Numbered from the stretch's first letter, positions 8,036-16,128 are shown. The stretch is DNA of 64,000 bases from DAIQON01 sp036787835 (GCA_036787835.1 DAIQON010000001.1:248001-312000), one strand, 5' to 3'. Notes: generated by a model from the letters alone, not told the origin. Numbers and translations: made by a program.

Positions 8036-9652
8036 ATGTATGATGAGCAAGAGCTTGACCTAAAAACACTCAAATACGTCATGTACCTCCGTAAGTCCAC
8101 CGAGGACGAGGGGCGGCAGATTAGGTCAATCAATGACCAGGAACGGGATTGCGTAGAGCTGGCCAAGCGACTTGGCCTAAATGTCGTTGACGTTATTAAA
8201 GAGGAAAAATCCGCAAAGAAACCGAACCACCGACCCGCCTTTAAAGACATGCTAAAGCGCATAAGGTCTAAAGAGTTTGACGCAGTAATTGCATGGCACC
8301 CGGACCGCTTGGCTCGCAACATGATTGAGGCTGGCAAGATTATTCACATGCTAGATACGGACGTTATTAAAGATATACGTTTTGTGTCGCACCAATTCTC
8401 AAATGACGCTAACGGCAAAATGCTTTTAGGTATGTTATTTGTGTTTAGCAAGCACTACTCCGATGACCTGTCTACCAAGGTTACACGCGGCGTTAGGGGA
8501 AACCTGCGAGATTATAAATCAGGCGGTACCCCTAAGCATGGCTATATACGCGACGTAGAGGGTGTTTACCGCAATGACGGCGACAACTTCACAATCATAC
8601 AAAAGGCGTGGCATATGCGCTTGCAGGGCGTCAATCAGCAAGAGATTTGCGACTACATTAACTCCCAGGGCTACAAAAAGCATATAGCGAGGCGCGGCGG
8701 TCATGTTACGTTCAAAATGAACGATAGTACTCTGAGCAATATATTTAAAGATACCTTTTATTTTGGCGAGCTGGTCCAAGCTGGACAGGTGGTTGACTTG
8801 GTAGCGGCACCGGTACCATTTGAGCCAATGATTGACCGTGATATGTTTTTCCAGGTTCAAGAGTTGAGCCGGTCCAGGCGTCGTACAAGTAAGCAAAGCC
8901 GCAAGCCATATTTGCCACTTCGCTATATGGTATTTTGTGACGTGTGTGATTTTCATAAGCCAATGCAGGTGGGACACTCAACCGGCAGGGACAAAGTATC
9001 GCGCCTAAACTATCGCTGTCTTAACAAAGAGTGTCCACGGGCTAAAGGCTTTAGGAGTATTCGCGGTAAGCTGGTATTTGATGAGATTGATAAAGTCATA
9101 AAAGAAAAGCTAGCAAGCCTCCCGGACGGCGCCTATGACGAATACCTTAAAGAGATTAAATCTTATAGCGATACCGCGAAAACCAAATTGCGTAGCGAGC
9201 TGAACAGGGCAAAAGTTACTAGAGCCGGTTACGAAAAGAGGATTACAGAGTTGTCACCAAGCCTCTCGCGCTTAACCGATGAGGGTGCATTGCGAGCGAT
9301 TAGTAAACAAATCGGTGAGGCGTCAGAACTTATGCAACAGCAAGAGCAACTTATTGAGCAGTACCAAAAGAGCCTTGACCGTAGTACCTTGCCCGCCATA
9401 GACAAAGATGAGTTTAAGGCTACCCTTAAAGAAATGGCAGAAAAGCTAAAGGCGGCCGATGTGGTTCAAAAACATATTATAGTTAGCAATTTGTTTTTGA
9501 AACTTTATTTTGACCAACAAAAAATGACGCGGTACTCCTTGAATGAGCCTTTTGCGTCATTAGTTGCGTTGTCGGCGACTACTTCGTTCCAATATGGTGG
9601 GGGCGGTTGGAATCGAACCAACTACCAAGTGGTTATGAGCCACCTGCTCTAA
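8036..9652 (+). CDS. Large serine recombinase 2, C-terminus in tRNA(CAU)
   Basis: A 538-aa integrase-type serine recombinase. The catalytic serine is S21 in YLRKSTEDEG; active-site arginines are in WHPDRLARNM (about 88-97). Recombinase domain about 170-300, then a zinc ribbon (CDVC near residue 302 and CLNKEC near 328) and a long coiled coil (about 365-460). The last 18 or so codons (GGGGWNRTN...) are the antisense of the tRNA gene at 9595-9670, and the TAA stop lies in the tRNA D-arm region. Such tails are known from recombinases that sit in a tRNA attachment site: integration supplies the end of the gene. The element should extend to the left; I could not find its other end. Confidence 0.9.
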   Translation: MYDEQELDLKTLKYVMYLRKSTEDEGRQIRSINDQERDCVELAKRLGLNVVDVIKEEKSAKKPNHRPAFKDMLKRIRSKEFDAVIAWHPDRLARNMIEAGKIIHMLDTDVIKDIRFVSHQFSNDANGKMLLGMLFVFSKHYSDDLSTKVTRGVRGNLRDYKSGGTPKHGYIRDVEGVYRNDGDNFTIIQKAWHMRLQGVNQQEICDYINSQGYKKHIARRGGHVTFKMNDSTLSNIFKDTFYFGELVQAGQVVDLVAAPVPFEPMIDRDMFFQVQELSRSRRRTSKQSRKPYLPLRYMVFCDVCDFHKPMQVGHSTGRDKVSRLNYRCLNKECPRAKGFRSIRGKLVFDEIDKVIKEKLASLPDGAYDEYLKEIKSYSDTAKTKLRSELNRAKVTRAGYEKRITELSPSLSRLTDEGALRAISKQIGEASELMQQQEQLIEQYQKSLDRSTLPAIDKDEFKATLKEMAEKLKAADVVQKHIIVSNLFLKLYFDQQKMTRYSLNEPFASLVALSATTSFQYGGGGWNRTNYQVVMSHLL

Positions 9653-9670
9653 CCGATGAGCTACGCCCCC
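9595..9670 (-). tRNA. tRNA with CAU anticodon (Met or lysidine-dependent Ile2)
   Basis: The minus strand folds as a complete tRNA: acceptor GGGGGCG/CGCCCCC, D-arm with GCTC/GAGC, anticodon stem GGTGG/CCACT-type with loop CTCATAA, T-arm GTTGG-TTCGATT-CCAAC, discriminator A and an encoded CCA. The anticodon-arm and variable-loop region (AGGTGG...CCACTTGGT) resembles the Ile2 tRNA of other bacteria more than elongator Met, but CAU alone cannot decide this. It overlaps the 3' end of recombinase 2 in antisense and is its presumed attachment site. Confidence 0.93.
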
Positions 9671-9757
9671 TAAAGTTATGCTAAATGCACACCGGTAACA
9701 GATGAGAGTATAGCAGATTTTTGTACAAGATATATAATAGAATTCTAGTACAAAATT

Positions 9758-10222
9758 ATGTTTACAAAAATCAAACAATATCAGAAGAATACATCAGACC
9801 AGATTTCTAGATTTGGTGACATTCGCTTTACCGGACAAATTATATTTGTCGCTATTGTATTTCTGATTTCATGGAGTGGAGCACGGGCAATTCAGTCAAA
9901 TTATTCGCTCCAAGAACAAGCCGCTCAACTAAACCAGCAAAACCAATTGTCTAGCTTAGAAAATAACAATATAAGCTTACAAAATCAGTACTACAATAGT
10001 AATCAATATGTTGAGCTTTCTGGCCGCCAAAATTTTGGTTTAGCCTATCCGGGAGAGACAGAGCTAATAGTACCAAGTAATGTAGCCGGCCAATATACGA
10101 CAAACTTACCAGATAAGAACGCTAAGTTAACAAAAAGCCCAGTAAACCAGCCGGGCTATCAGAAAAACTTTGAAGCCTGGGTCGATTTCTTTCTGCATCG
10201 TAACGACTTCCAAACCAACTAA
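9758..10222 (+). CDS. FtsB/DivIC-like septum formation initiator protein
   Basis: A 154-aa single-pass membrane protein. A short cytoplasmic N-terminus is followed by a membrane segment (about 28-46), a coiled coil (about 50-85, LNQQNQLSSLENNNISLQ) and the FtsB-type end of the coil with the sequence ARENFGL-like GRQNFGLAYPGE (about 89-100), then a polar tail. FtsB/DivIC links the division proteins FtsL and FtsQ in the outer face of the cell membrane. TATAAT at 9733-9738 lies 19 nt upstream. The gene is flanked by the two tRNA genes that serve as integration sites of the elements on each side, so it marks the original core chromosome. Confidence 0.8.
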   Translation: MFTKIKQYQKNTSDQISRFGDIRFTGQIIFVAIVFLISWSGARAIQSNYSLQEQAAQLNQQNQLSSLENNNISLQNQYYNSNQYVELSGRQNFGLAYPGETELIVPSNVAGQYTTNLPDKNAKLTKSPVNQPGYQKNFEAWVDFFLHRNDFQTN

Positions 10223-10286
10223 TGCCCCTGTTAATTACTTGGCAAGTCTTTAATTGTATGCTATAAAGTAATGACGACAAATATAT

Positions 10287-10361
10287 CGCGGGGTGGAGCA
10301 GCGGCAGCTCGATTGGCTCATAACCAATAGGTCGCAGGTTCGAGTCCTGCCCCCGCAACCA
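10287..10361 (+). tRNA. Initiator tRNA-fMet (CAU)
   Basis: Folds as a tRNA with acceptor CGCGGGG/CCCCGCA, so base pair 1-72 is a C-A mismatch, the hallmark of bacterial initiator tRNA. Anticodon stem ATTGG/CCAAT with loop CTCATAA (one of the usual three G-C pairs is replaced by T-A), T-arm GCAGG-TTCGAGT-CCTGC, discriminator A, encoded CCA at 10359-10361. A TATAAA box lies at 10262-10267. The T-arm and 3' flank are repeated at 24343-24380 and mark the ends of the 14-kb element. Confidence 0.95.
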
Positions 10362-11904
10362 AGTTATACTTTAGAGTCCTCGAAGGGCTCTTTTTTATGT
10401 CTGCCAATCTGTAAAGTACACTAATTTCAGAGGTTCCATAACGGCGATTTTCAGCGTCGTATACTACTCCATTAGGGAATATCATTTTCTGGAACTGTTG
10501 CTGTAACTCGAAGTCAGCATCTGCCCACTGGCGGTCTACCTGATCCATGAAAGTAATGGCATACTCAATTTCACCTTCTCGCAGGGCTTGAATGGCCTCT
10601 GTGTCCTTTAGTTTAGCTTCTGCATCAAGCTTTCTTATTTCTAAGGCGTCTACAAGCGTATCTTTATCATCTCGACTTATTTCTTCTCTGGTGAACTTCT
10701 CAATAGCCTTAAATCTAAGGTCAGCAATATCATTTAACTCAGTTCTTAAGATTTCGACCTCTTTATTTACTCGACCTAACTGATTGTTAGCCTCACGAAT
10801 CATAACTTCCTTGAACAGCTTAAGCGTACCATCGGTTGGTTTGATGCGCTTGAGCAGGGCTTGGAAGTCTTCATGGGCTAGTCGGGCTGGAATTGTGCGC
10901 TCAGAACACTTACCACAGTGGTAACGAGGTGAATGGCCACCATTGCCAGTCTTAGGCGCTGAAGCACGCATATACTTGTTACATTGTGGGCAGCGAATTG
11001 TACCTTTAAGAATGTACATCGGATTTTTCTTGAGATGTACTTCTTCTAAGCGCGAATCTTTAGCGTGTAATAGCATCTGATTTCTATTATAGACCTCTTT
11101 GGAAATGATGCCTTCGTGCTTACCTTCGACCAGTTCATGGTTGGTGTGGCAATCTTGAATATAGCCAGCATAGGTAGCATTTTTAATCAGGCGATGAATG
11201 GAATCTTTACCAATCAACTTACCATTACGGCTTCGTAAGCCAACTTCTTCTGCGTAGCGTGTTAGTTCAGCCTTGCTAATATCTCCAATACTAAAGCGTT
11301 CGAGTACCTTCTTGACCTTTGGAGACATAGTATCGTCTTGCTTAATAGATGGTCGTCGTTTGCCCTCACTGTTTTTAACTTTGCAGGAGACATAGCCAAC
11401 TACTGGCGGATGCTGATAGTAGCCTTGTCGGGCTAAGTTATTCATAACGTCTTTGGTGTATTCGCTCTTATTATGGTTATCGAGCTGTGCCATGCCTAAA
11501 TGTAGTAGCTGCATAAATTCGCCACCAGGGCTATCATCAAATGCCTCGGTTGCAGAACGGATAGTAATGCCTCTTGGATGGAGCTTACTAAAGATGTCGG
11601 CATAAAAGGTCGGAGCATCTCTCGATGCCCGACTCATTTTATACACGACTACGTGATTGATTTTATTACGCTCATGTATAGCGTACTTAATCATTTCCTG
11701 TAGGCCTTCACGCTTGGCGTTCTTGGCACTTTTCGCTATATCTTTAAACCACTCAACGATTTCTATATTGCTGGCTTCGGCATACTCACGGATGCGCTGC
11801 ATCTGGGTTTCAGGGCTGGCATTGTCCTTTTGCTTAATGCTTGATACCCGGATGTAGGCGACTGCTCGTTTTCGTTCTGGGTTTGATTCGTCGATAGTAA
11901 TCAT
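10318..11904 (-). CDS. Large serine recombinase 3, C-terminus in tRNA-fMet
   Basis: A 528-aa serine integrase. Catalytic serine S21 in AYIRVSSIKQ; arginines in YKMSRASRDAPTF (about 88-100). Recombinase domain about 160-290, zinc ribbon with CPQC (about 331-334) and CGKC, coiled coil about 380-450. The final residues VAGAGLEPATYWL are antisense to the 3' half of tRNA-fMet, and the TGA stop overlaps the anticodon. The gene end is therefore made of the attachment site, and the free circular element would encode a different tail. It is the distal gene of a minus-strand operon with the 56-aa protein and the ATPase upstream, and should move the 10.34-24.38 kb element. Confidence 0.92.
   Translation of the reverse strand: MITIDESNPERKRAVAYIRVSSIKQKDNASPETQMQRIREYAEASNIEIVEWFKDIAKSAKNAKREGLQEMIKYAIHERNKINHVVVYKMSRASRDAPTFYADIFSKLHPRGITIRSATEAFDDSPGGEFMQLLHLGMAQLDNHNKSEYTKDVMNNLARQGYYQHPPVVGYVSCKVKNSEGKRRPSIKQDDTMSPKVKKVLERFSIGDISKAELTRYAEEVGLRSRNGKLIGKDSIHRLIKNATYAGYIQDCHTNHELVEGKHEGIISKEVYNRNQMLLHAKDSRLEEVHLKKNPMYILKGTIRCPQCNKYMRASAPKTGNGGHSPRYHCGKCSERTIPARLAHEDFQALLKRIKPTDGTLKLFKEVMIREANNQLGRVNKEVEILRTELNDIADLRFKAIEKFTREEISRDDKDTLVDALEIRKLDAEAKLKDTEAIQALREGEIEYAITFMDQVDRQWADADFELQQQFQKMIFPNGVVYDAENRRYGTSEISVLYRLADIKKSPSRTLKYNLVAGAGLEPATYWL
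10336..10373 (+). repeat. Left attachment repeat of the 14-kb element (tRNA-fMet T-arm and flank)
   Basis: Pairs with 24343-24380. The exact 14-bp block is the T-arm; the second block lies just after the CCA end of the tRNA. Equal spacing (25 nt) between the two blocks in both copies supports common origin. Confidence 0.75.
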
Positions 11905-11909
11905 AATTA

Positions 11910-12080
11910 CTACTCTAATCCCTTATTTGACTTATTAACATATTTCTTTTGTAAAAAAGCTTTTGCAAAGTCTGTCAGGAGTAGGATGACTTCCATTACT
12001 TGGTTGTCATCCATGTCCTGAGCCTCTTTGCCTAATAGCTTTCGTGCCTCCTTAACACTGATTATTGGTAGTTCTTTCAT
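11910..12080 (-). CDS. Small helical protein upstream of recombinase 3
   Basis: A 56-aa ORF from ATG 12080 to TAG at 11910-11912, five bases before the recombinase start. Sequence MKELPIISVKEARKLLGKEA..., two predicted helices, acidic middle and basic end, no membrane segment. It resembles the 59-aa protein at 23266-23445 at the other end of the same element in size, charge pattern and the KEL-KLL...EE/DD...L-F--A layout. Similar small proteins sit before recombinases 1 and 2. A role in recombination direction or element regulation is a guess from position. Confidence 0.6.
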   Translation of the reverse strand: MKELPIISVKEARKLLGKEAQDMDDNQVMEVILLLTDFAKAFLQKKYVNKSNKGLE

Positions 12081-12084
12081 GGCG

Positions 12085-13467
12085 TTAGAACGGCAATTCT
12101 TCGATATCTATTACTTCGGCTTTATCGCCAAATGTTTCAGCAATATCCGAATCAGCACCCTCATAGTCAGCAGTGTCTTCATCCTCGTCGGGTATACTGC
12201 TGCTTCCTATATTGTTTTCGTCGTCCAACAATAAAGGAAAGATGTGTTTACTCCGCTTGTCTCCAACTGAGGCTTTAGCTTCTTGTATGATGCCAGCCGC
12301 TTCAAGTTGGGGAATAATCTGCTTACGCAGATAGTCTTCGTTCAGAGTTCTGCCCGTTACGCTAATGTGAAACTTAATTAAGTCAGCTCGACTAATCCCA
12401 AGTTCACCTCGCACAAGCGCAAAATGCTCAACAACAGTACTGTGTTCCTTATCATCCTTATGCTCCTCTACATACGCCACCATTTCGTAATATGCAGGAA
12501 CGATAAAGTCTTCATAGAAGCTGAGTAGCGCAGGTGATATGCCAAGCTCTAGGCTTCGTGAGAAGTATTCCCACAACTCAAATGCTTGGTCAATATCTGA
12601 TTGGGTAGCCTTGAAAGTACCATCATCTTGTTTCCTCTGCCACACATTAAGCAAGGCTATGGCTTTTATTAAATCCATGACATGCCCCATATCTCGCATG
12701 TGTCTAGGCTTCATAGCTCCGACCATGGCATCAAACCGATTCTCAACTGCTTGTTCATCCGGCACCAAGATATCGTCTACATACTCGTCTCGAATTGCTA
12801 TGATTCGTTGTATGAGCAACTGCCTACGCTTATCTGATTCAATCATCTTTAGGTATTTGTTTTTATCAGCATGCTTCATGGCCTGTAAATGAACACCCTC
12901 ACGTAACTTGTCGTCTGTAACTTCAGGGCTAAGTAAAATTGCTCGTGTTGCCTCTTGATCGTCTATTCGCAGGGCAGCAGAGCAGAACACTGACGAGGGA
13001 AACCCACGCAAGATAATCTGCTGTGCTCGGTTTTGACCCTTTTTACCTTTGTTCGTTATTAGGTACTCCAATTCACGCTTATCGTGAGAGAGTACCGAAC
13101 GTAATTTAGCCTGTAACTGTGAGTTTGGCATTTCGTAAAAGATTAAAATCTTTCGCTCGAGGTTTACTGTTATATCGCCACCCTCATCTGGCTCATCGCC
13201 TTCCATATAGAAGAACGAAGTTGGGCTTGCACCGCTCAGTTCAATCTTGTCCTCTTCGGGAAACAGGTTGGCAATTTCGGTTGCCATATATGTCTTACCC
13301 GATGAACTCGGTGCATTAAAGCTGATGTTGATTTGATTTTCATCTGTATAGGCTGACAACATCGCCAAAAATGTTACGATCTTATTTTCTTTGTCGTGCT
13401 TGATGGTTAGGGACAAAATGTCCGCTAACTCATCAAGACTCATCTCCTTAAACGTCTGCTGGCTCAT
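12085..13467 (-). CDS. P-loop ATPase of the mobile element
   Basis: A 460-aa protein, start chosen at ATG 13467 (MSQQTFKEMS); the longer ORF would overlap the upstream gene by 44 nt. The Walker A motif NAPSSSGKT is at residues 51-59, and the hydrophobic strand KILIFYEMP (106-114) is a Walker-B-like segment ending in Glu. The C-terminal third contains a winged-helix-like region (about 340-410) and ends in a highly acidic tail. This layout resembles DNA helicase/initiator ATPases of integrative elements and plasmids, so replication or transfer of the circular form is likely. It overlaps the upstream 99-aa gene by 20 nt and ends 4 nt before the 56-aa gene. Confidence 0.7.
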   Translation of the reverse strand: MSQQTFKEMSLDELADILSLTIKHDKENKIVTFLAMLSAYTDENQINISFNAPSSSGKTYMATEIANLFPEEDKIELSGASPTSFFYMEGDEPDEGGDITVNLERKILIFYEMPNSQLQAKLRSVLSHDKRELEYLITNKGKKGQNRAQQIILRGFPSSVFCSAALRIDDQEATRAILLSPEVTDDKLREGVHLQAMKHADKNKYLKMIESDKRRQLLIQRIIAIRDEYVDDILVPDEQAVENRFDAMVGAMKPRHMRDMGHVMDLIKAIALLNVWQRKQDDGTFKATQSDIDQAFELWEYFSRSLELGISPALLSFYEDFIVPAYYEMVAYVEEHKDDKEHSTVVEHFALVRGELGISRADLIKFHISVTGRTLNEDYLRKQIIPQLEAAGIIQEAKASVGDKRSKHIFPLLLDDENNIGSSSIPDEDEDTADYEGADSDIAETFGDKAEVIDIEELPF

Positions 13468-13747
13468 ATATCCCAGCTTTCTTAAGTTCACGTACGATTA
13501 CTGTTCTTTGGTCATCTATCAATTTACATATGTCTGCTTTTAATTTTTCTATGGTCATATCTTCGTCACAGAATCCCTCAGCGTCTTTACCCCAAATGTT
13601 AATTGCGCTGTGGCAAGTGTCTTTTATGGGCTTACCATAATATTTCAAGTAATATGTGTAGCCCCATTTGTTGAGAGTCAATCGAATAGACATGTTATTG
13701 CTATCCATCCTGTTTAGTATCGTGTACCTTTTCTTTAAATCTTTCAC
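13448..13747 (-). CDS. Hypothetical protein, 99 aa
   Basis: A basic 99-aa protein, first gene of the minus-strand operon ATPase - small protein - recombinase 3, overlapping the ATPase start. It contains aromatic-rich beta strands (YTYYLKYYGK) and a C-terminal helix with DDQRTVIVRELKKAGIY. No known domain is recognised. As the first gene of the operon it may be a regulator or an accessory DNA-binding protein, but no helix-turn-helix is obvious. Confidence 0.55.
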   Translation of the reverse strand: MKDLKKRYTILNRMDSNNMSIRLTLNKWGYTYYLKYYGKPIKDTCHSAINIWGKDAEGFCDEDMTIEKLKADICKLIDDQRTVIVRELKKAGIYEPADV

Positions 13748-13824
13748 TGTGTTCCTCCATTGGCTTGGGAGCCATTTCTTAATTTATTGGTGGAACTTGC
13801 AAGTTCTGTATGAAGTATATGAAT

Positions 13825-13850
13825 AAAAAAGAGGGCTGTGATTCAGCCCC
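13825..13850 (-). terminator. Rho-independent terminator of the 13874-14677 gene
   Basis: On the minus strand the stem GGGCTG/CAGCCC (13844-13849 with 13833-13838) is followed by TCTTTTTT. It lies 24 nt after the stop codon of the 268-aa gene and separates it from the recombinase operon. Confidence 0.8.
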
Positions 13851-13873
13851 GATTTACTTACGATTTGAACAGA

Positions 13874-14677
13874 TTAAGCGAGTAGTTGTGTTACGATTTC
13901 GTCCGATACATTGGCGTGTGGAGAAAATCTCACCTTATCTTTCGTGCTACCAGCAAAAAAGTATGGTTTTAAGTTCTTTTTAAAACCGCATTGACGAGCA
14001 AGCTCAGTCATATCTCGCTTTTGAGTGCACATTTGAACGTCTGTTTGGATAATCGTCTTAGTAATAAATGTGTCAGGGTGCTCAGTCATATATCGCATAA
14101 AGTGGTATGGGGCATTGTCGGTACGAAGTCGCTTAATAATAACCTCTTCGCCATTCGGCAGATACATAATAACGTCATTGCCAATCATCTTTATCGTGGC
14201 TTGCAAGGTTTTCGACGGGCTAATAATGTCGGGGTTATTTAGGGCAAAACCTGGAGTGTCTTCCTGTTTTTTTGGAGTCCAGTCAATATCAGGATTATTA
14301 AACTCAAACCTTTCCTCAAGTAATGACCAGTCTTCATCCGGGTGCTGTTCAACCGCATTTACTGGCGAACGCAAAAACACAAAATATCTATGAAATTTTT
14401 GCAATGTATCATGGAAATTGGGTAAAAGCGTAACAAGGGCTACGACTTCCTCTCTTGGAAATTCCTCACCGTGGTGCATATCAGTGTAATGCACTACTTC
14501 GATACACTTGTAGTCAGCTCTTGTTGAGAGTACAACTAATGCGTCATAAGCTTCTTTATAGTACAGGTTGTTTTGTGCAATAAGTGTCGATGAGACTTCA
14601 ATAGTATCGTTAGACATATACTCTGCTTTCACTTTTATACCAGAAAGCATCATGTGAATTGCCTCAGCACTAATCAT
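13874..14677 (-). CDS. Hypothetical protein, 267 aa
   Basis: Start chosen at ATG 14677 (MISAEAIHMMLSG), preceded by AGGATAATTATC; the upstream extension of the ORF is rich in Cys/Ile and lacks a ribosome-binding site. The protein has an N-terminal mixed alpha/beta part, a linker rich in Pro/Asp (about 130-165), a beta segment with MIGNDVIMYLPNGEEVIIK (about 182-200) and a C-terminal helical part (about 215-265). No domain is recognised. It is monocistronic, with its own terminator. Confidence 0.55.
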   Translation of the reverse strand: MISAEAIHMMLSGIKVKAEYMSNDTIEVSSTLIAQNNLYYKEAYDALVVLSTRADYKCIEVVHYTDMHHGEEFPREEVVALVTLLPNFHDTLQKFHRYFVFLRSPVNAVEQHPDEDWSLLEERFEFNNPDIDWTPKKQEDTPGFALNNPDIISPSKTLQATIKMIGNDVIMYLPNGEEVIIKRLRTDNAPYHFMRYMTEHPDTFITKTIIQTDVQMCTQKRDMTELARQCGFKKNLKPYFFAGSTKDKVRFSPHANVSDEIVTQLLA

Positions 14678-14768
14678 AATGATAATTATCCTACAGATGT
14701 CGTGTCTTACCAAGCACACTGTCAAAACAATATAGGTTCAGCCTGTATACCTCTATCACAAAAGAATA

Positions 14769-14774
14769 TATAAT
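14769..14774 (+). promoter_or_regulatory. -10 box of the DUF4352 transcript
   Basis: TATAAT at 14769-14774 predicts a start near 14781, just before the structured leader (14793-14950). No good -35 is visible. The long leader (about 200 nt) contrasts with the leaderless genes elsewhere. Confidence 0.5.
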
Positions 14775-14792
14775 TGCTTGCAAGTGGTTCTA

Positions 14793-14978
14793 CCACCCAT
14801 GACCTAAACCATCCGTAAGGTTGGCATGGTTGCCTAATCCATACAGAACAAACAGCTCGTCGTCAGAGCACTGTTCTGTATGGTCATAGTCCGAAAGGAT
14901 TATGGGTGGCCTTCGGGTCATCGCTGGCGGCGAGCTTTTTGATTGCCGCCTAATATCAACTAAATCCATACAGAGGAG
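14793..14978 (+). promoter_or_regulatory. Highly structured 5' leader, candidate riboswitch-like element
   Basis: Several perfect or near-perfect stems: P1 CCACCCAT/ATGGGTGG (14793-14800/14902-14909), a 12-bp stem 14839-14850/14872-14883 with an inner GCTC/GAGC, an 8-bp stem closed by a GAAA tetraloop (14885-14892/14897-14904) and GGCGGC/GCCGCC (14926-14931/14945-14950). The arm TCTGTATGG (14875-14883) can pair with CCATACAGA at 14839-14847 or with a second copy at 14966-14974, which runs into the GAGGAG ribosome-binding site (14973-14978). That gives two exclusive states, one covering the translation start. No known class fits. Confidence 0.55.
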
Positions 14979-14984
14979 ACAGCA

Positions 14985-15554
14985 ATGTCAAAAGACAAAA
15001 GCGGCAACTGGTTCAGACGCCATAAAATATTAACCGTAATACTGGGCATTATTGTCCTAGTCGTAATCGTTAAGGCTACGGGTGGTAGCAAGCCTTCGAC
15101 TACGGCCAGTAATAAAAGTACGTCAAACACTCAAACTAAAACCCCAACCCTAGCGAAGATTGGTCAGGCAGCAGACGATGGCAAGTTTGAGTTTACGGTT
15201 GCTAGCGTTAAATGTGGTCAACCAAGCGTTAGCGATAGCTCAGGCTACGTTACAAAATCAGCGCAAGGCCAATACTGTTTAATGACTGTGAGCGTCAAGA
15301 ACATTGGCGATAAGCAACAGCTATTCTCAGAGAGCGACCAAAAGCTTCTAAATGCCACAAGCCAACAGTACTCACCTGATACTACGGCTACGCTCTACAA
15401 CGACAACAATACTGATGCTTTCTTAAGTGAAATCAATCCAGGCAACACCGTTACAGGTGTTCTCGTCTATGACATCCCAAAAGACCAAACACCAATTACA
15501 GCTGAACTGCATGACAGCTCGCTTAGTAACGGCGTAAAAGTAAATCTTCAGTAA
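14985..15554 (+). CDS. DUF4352 secreted/membrane-anchored protein
   Basis: A 189-aa protein with a basic N-terminus, one membrane segment (about 14-31, ILTVILGIIVLVVIV), a Ser/Thr-rich linker (about 35-60) and a C-terminal immunoglobulin-like DUF4352 domain (about 62-189) with the typical QYCLMTVSVKNIGDKQQ strand and a late GVLVYDIP strand. Two Cys residues (about 78 and 98) could form a disulfide outside the cell. Such proteins face the outside and are often found with mobile elements; their ligand is unknown. It follows the structured leader and a strong GAGGAG site and ends in its own terminator, so it is a stand-alone, probably tightly regulated cargo gene. Confidence 0.8.
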   Translation: MSKDKSGNWFRRHKILTVILGIIVLVVIVKATGGSKPSTTASNKSTSNTQTKTPTLAKIGQAADDGKFEFTVASVKCGQPSVSDSSGYVTKSAQGQYCLMTVSVKNIGDKQQLFSESDQKLLNATSQQYSPDTTATLYNDNNTDAFLSEINPGNTVTGVLVYDIPKDQTPITAELHDSSLSNGVKVNLQ

Positions 15555-15577
15555 CAAATAATTGCTCACACTAAATT

Positions 15578-15612
15578 GCTCTAGGCCAGTCGTAGCCTAG
15601 AGCTTTTTATTT
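15578..15612 (+). terminator. Rho-independent terminator after the DUF4352 gene
   Basis: Perfect 9-bp stem GCTCTAGGC/GCCTAGAGC (15578-15586/15595-15603) followed by TTTTTATTTTATT. Confidence 0.9.
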
Positions 15613-15876
15613 TATTCAGTTCATCACTCACAAACCCAAGAGCGACCAACTTCAGAATGCCAAAAATTATTGTGTGGGTATATGTGCGCCTCCTAGATGA
15701 CTGAATGCTACTTTCCCTGAAGCTAGCCTAGCCCTTTCTGAAGCCATCTAACGCCCCCAATCGGCATTGTTGTATAAATACTCATCTGACTTTGTAACAG
15801 GGGTTAGAAGCCCTCTGAGATGATAGTTGAAATCAATATGTCTTTTACATTGAAATTGGGATAGATTTACCCTGTT
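15613..15876. other. Non-coding stretch before the 83-aa gene
   Basis: I see no gene, tRNA or clear hairpin. A short minus-strand ORF exists but has no ribosome-binding site and overlaps the next gene, so I do not accept it. Confidence 0.4.
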
Positions 15877-16128
15877 ATGAACATACAAGATATGACAATC
15901 GAGCAACTCCTCAATGTTGAGGTAACGTCTGTTGAGCAAGGACGGCAATTAGCGGCTGACATCCTTGCAGAACAGTTAGAGCTACACCGCCAGATGATAG
16001 GTCTTTACGAGAACGAGAAGTGGCAAGAATTAAGCGATAGGCACTACGACCTACGGAAGATTAGGCATGCTGTCCTACACCTCACTGGCAAAATGGCTAT
16101 TGAGCAAAAACGCGCTACAAAACGATAG
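15877..16128 (+). CDS. Small helical protein upstream of the type I R-M operon
   Basis: An 83-aa, mostly helical protein (MTIEQLLNVEV..., EQLELHRQMIGLYENEKW) without membrane segments or Cys. It lies 86 nt upstream of hsdR on the same strand. R-M systems often have a small controller gene, but no helix-turn-helix is evident. The function is unknown. Confidence 0.55.
   Translation: MNIQDMTIEQLLNVEVTSVEQGRQLAADILAEQLELHRQMIGLYENEKWQELSDRHYDLRKIRHAVLHLTGKMAIEQKRATKR

Noticed and set aside
8519..8977. 152-aa ORF on the minus strand
   Set aside because: It lies wholly inside recombinase 2 in another frame and has no homology-like motifs or ribosome-binding site.
9560..9778. 72-aa minus-strand ORF across the tRNA(CAU)
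   Set aside because: It contains translated tRNA sequence (VAHNHLVVGSIPTAPT) and no real gene signals.
10122..10358. 78-aa minus-strand ORF starting with MRGQDSNLRPIGYEP
   Set aside because: The first part is the translated antisense of tRNA-fMet, a well-known annotation artefact; the rest is antisense of the FtsB-like gene.
7851..13778. Shared word TTGGGAGCCA near 7852 and 13766
   Set aside because: Short, on non-equivalent strands relative to the genes; probably chance.
14793..14950. tmRNA, SRP or RNase P RNA
   Set aside because: The structured leader lacks the tRNA-like end of tmRNA, the GGAAG-type SRP core and the conserved RNase P core sequences.
15748..15948. 66-aa minus-strand ORF
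   Set aside because: No ribosome-binding site, no neighbours on that strand, overlaps the start of the 83-aa gene.
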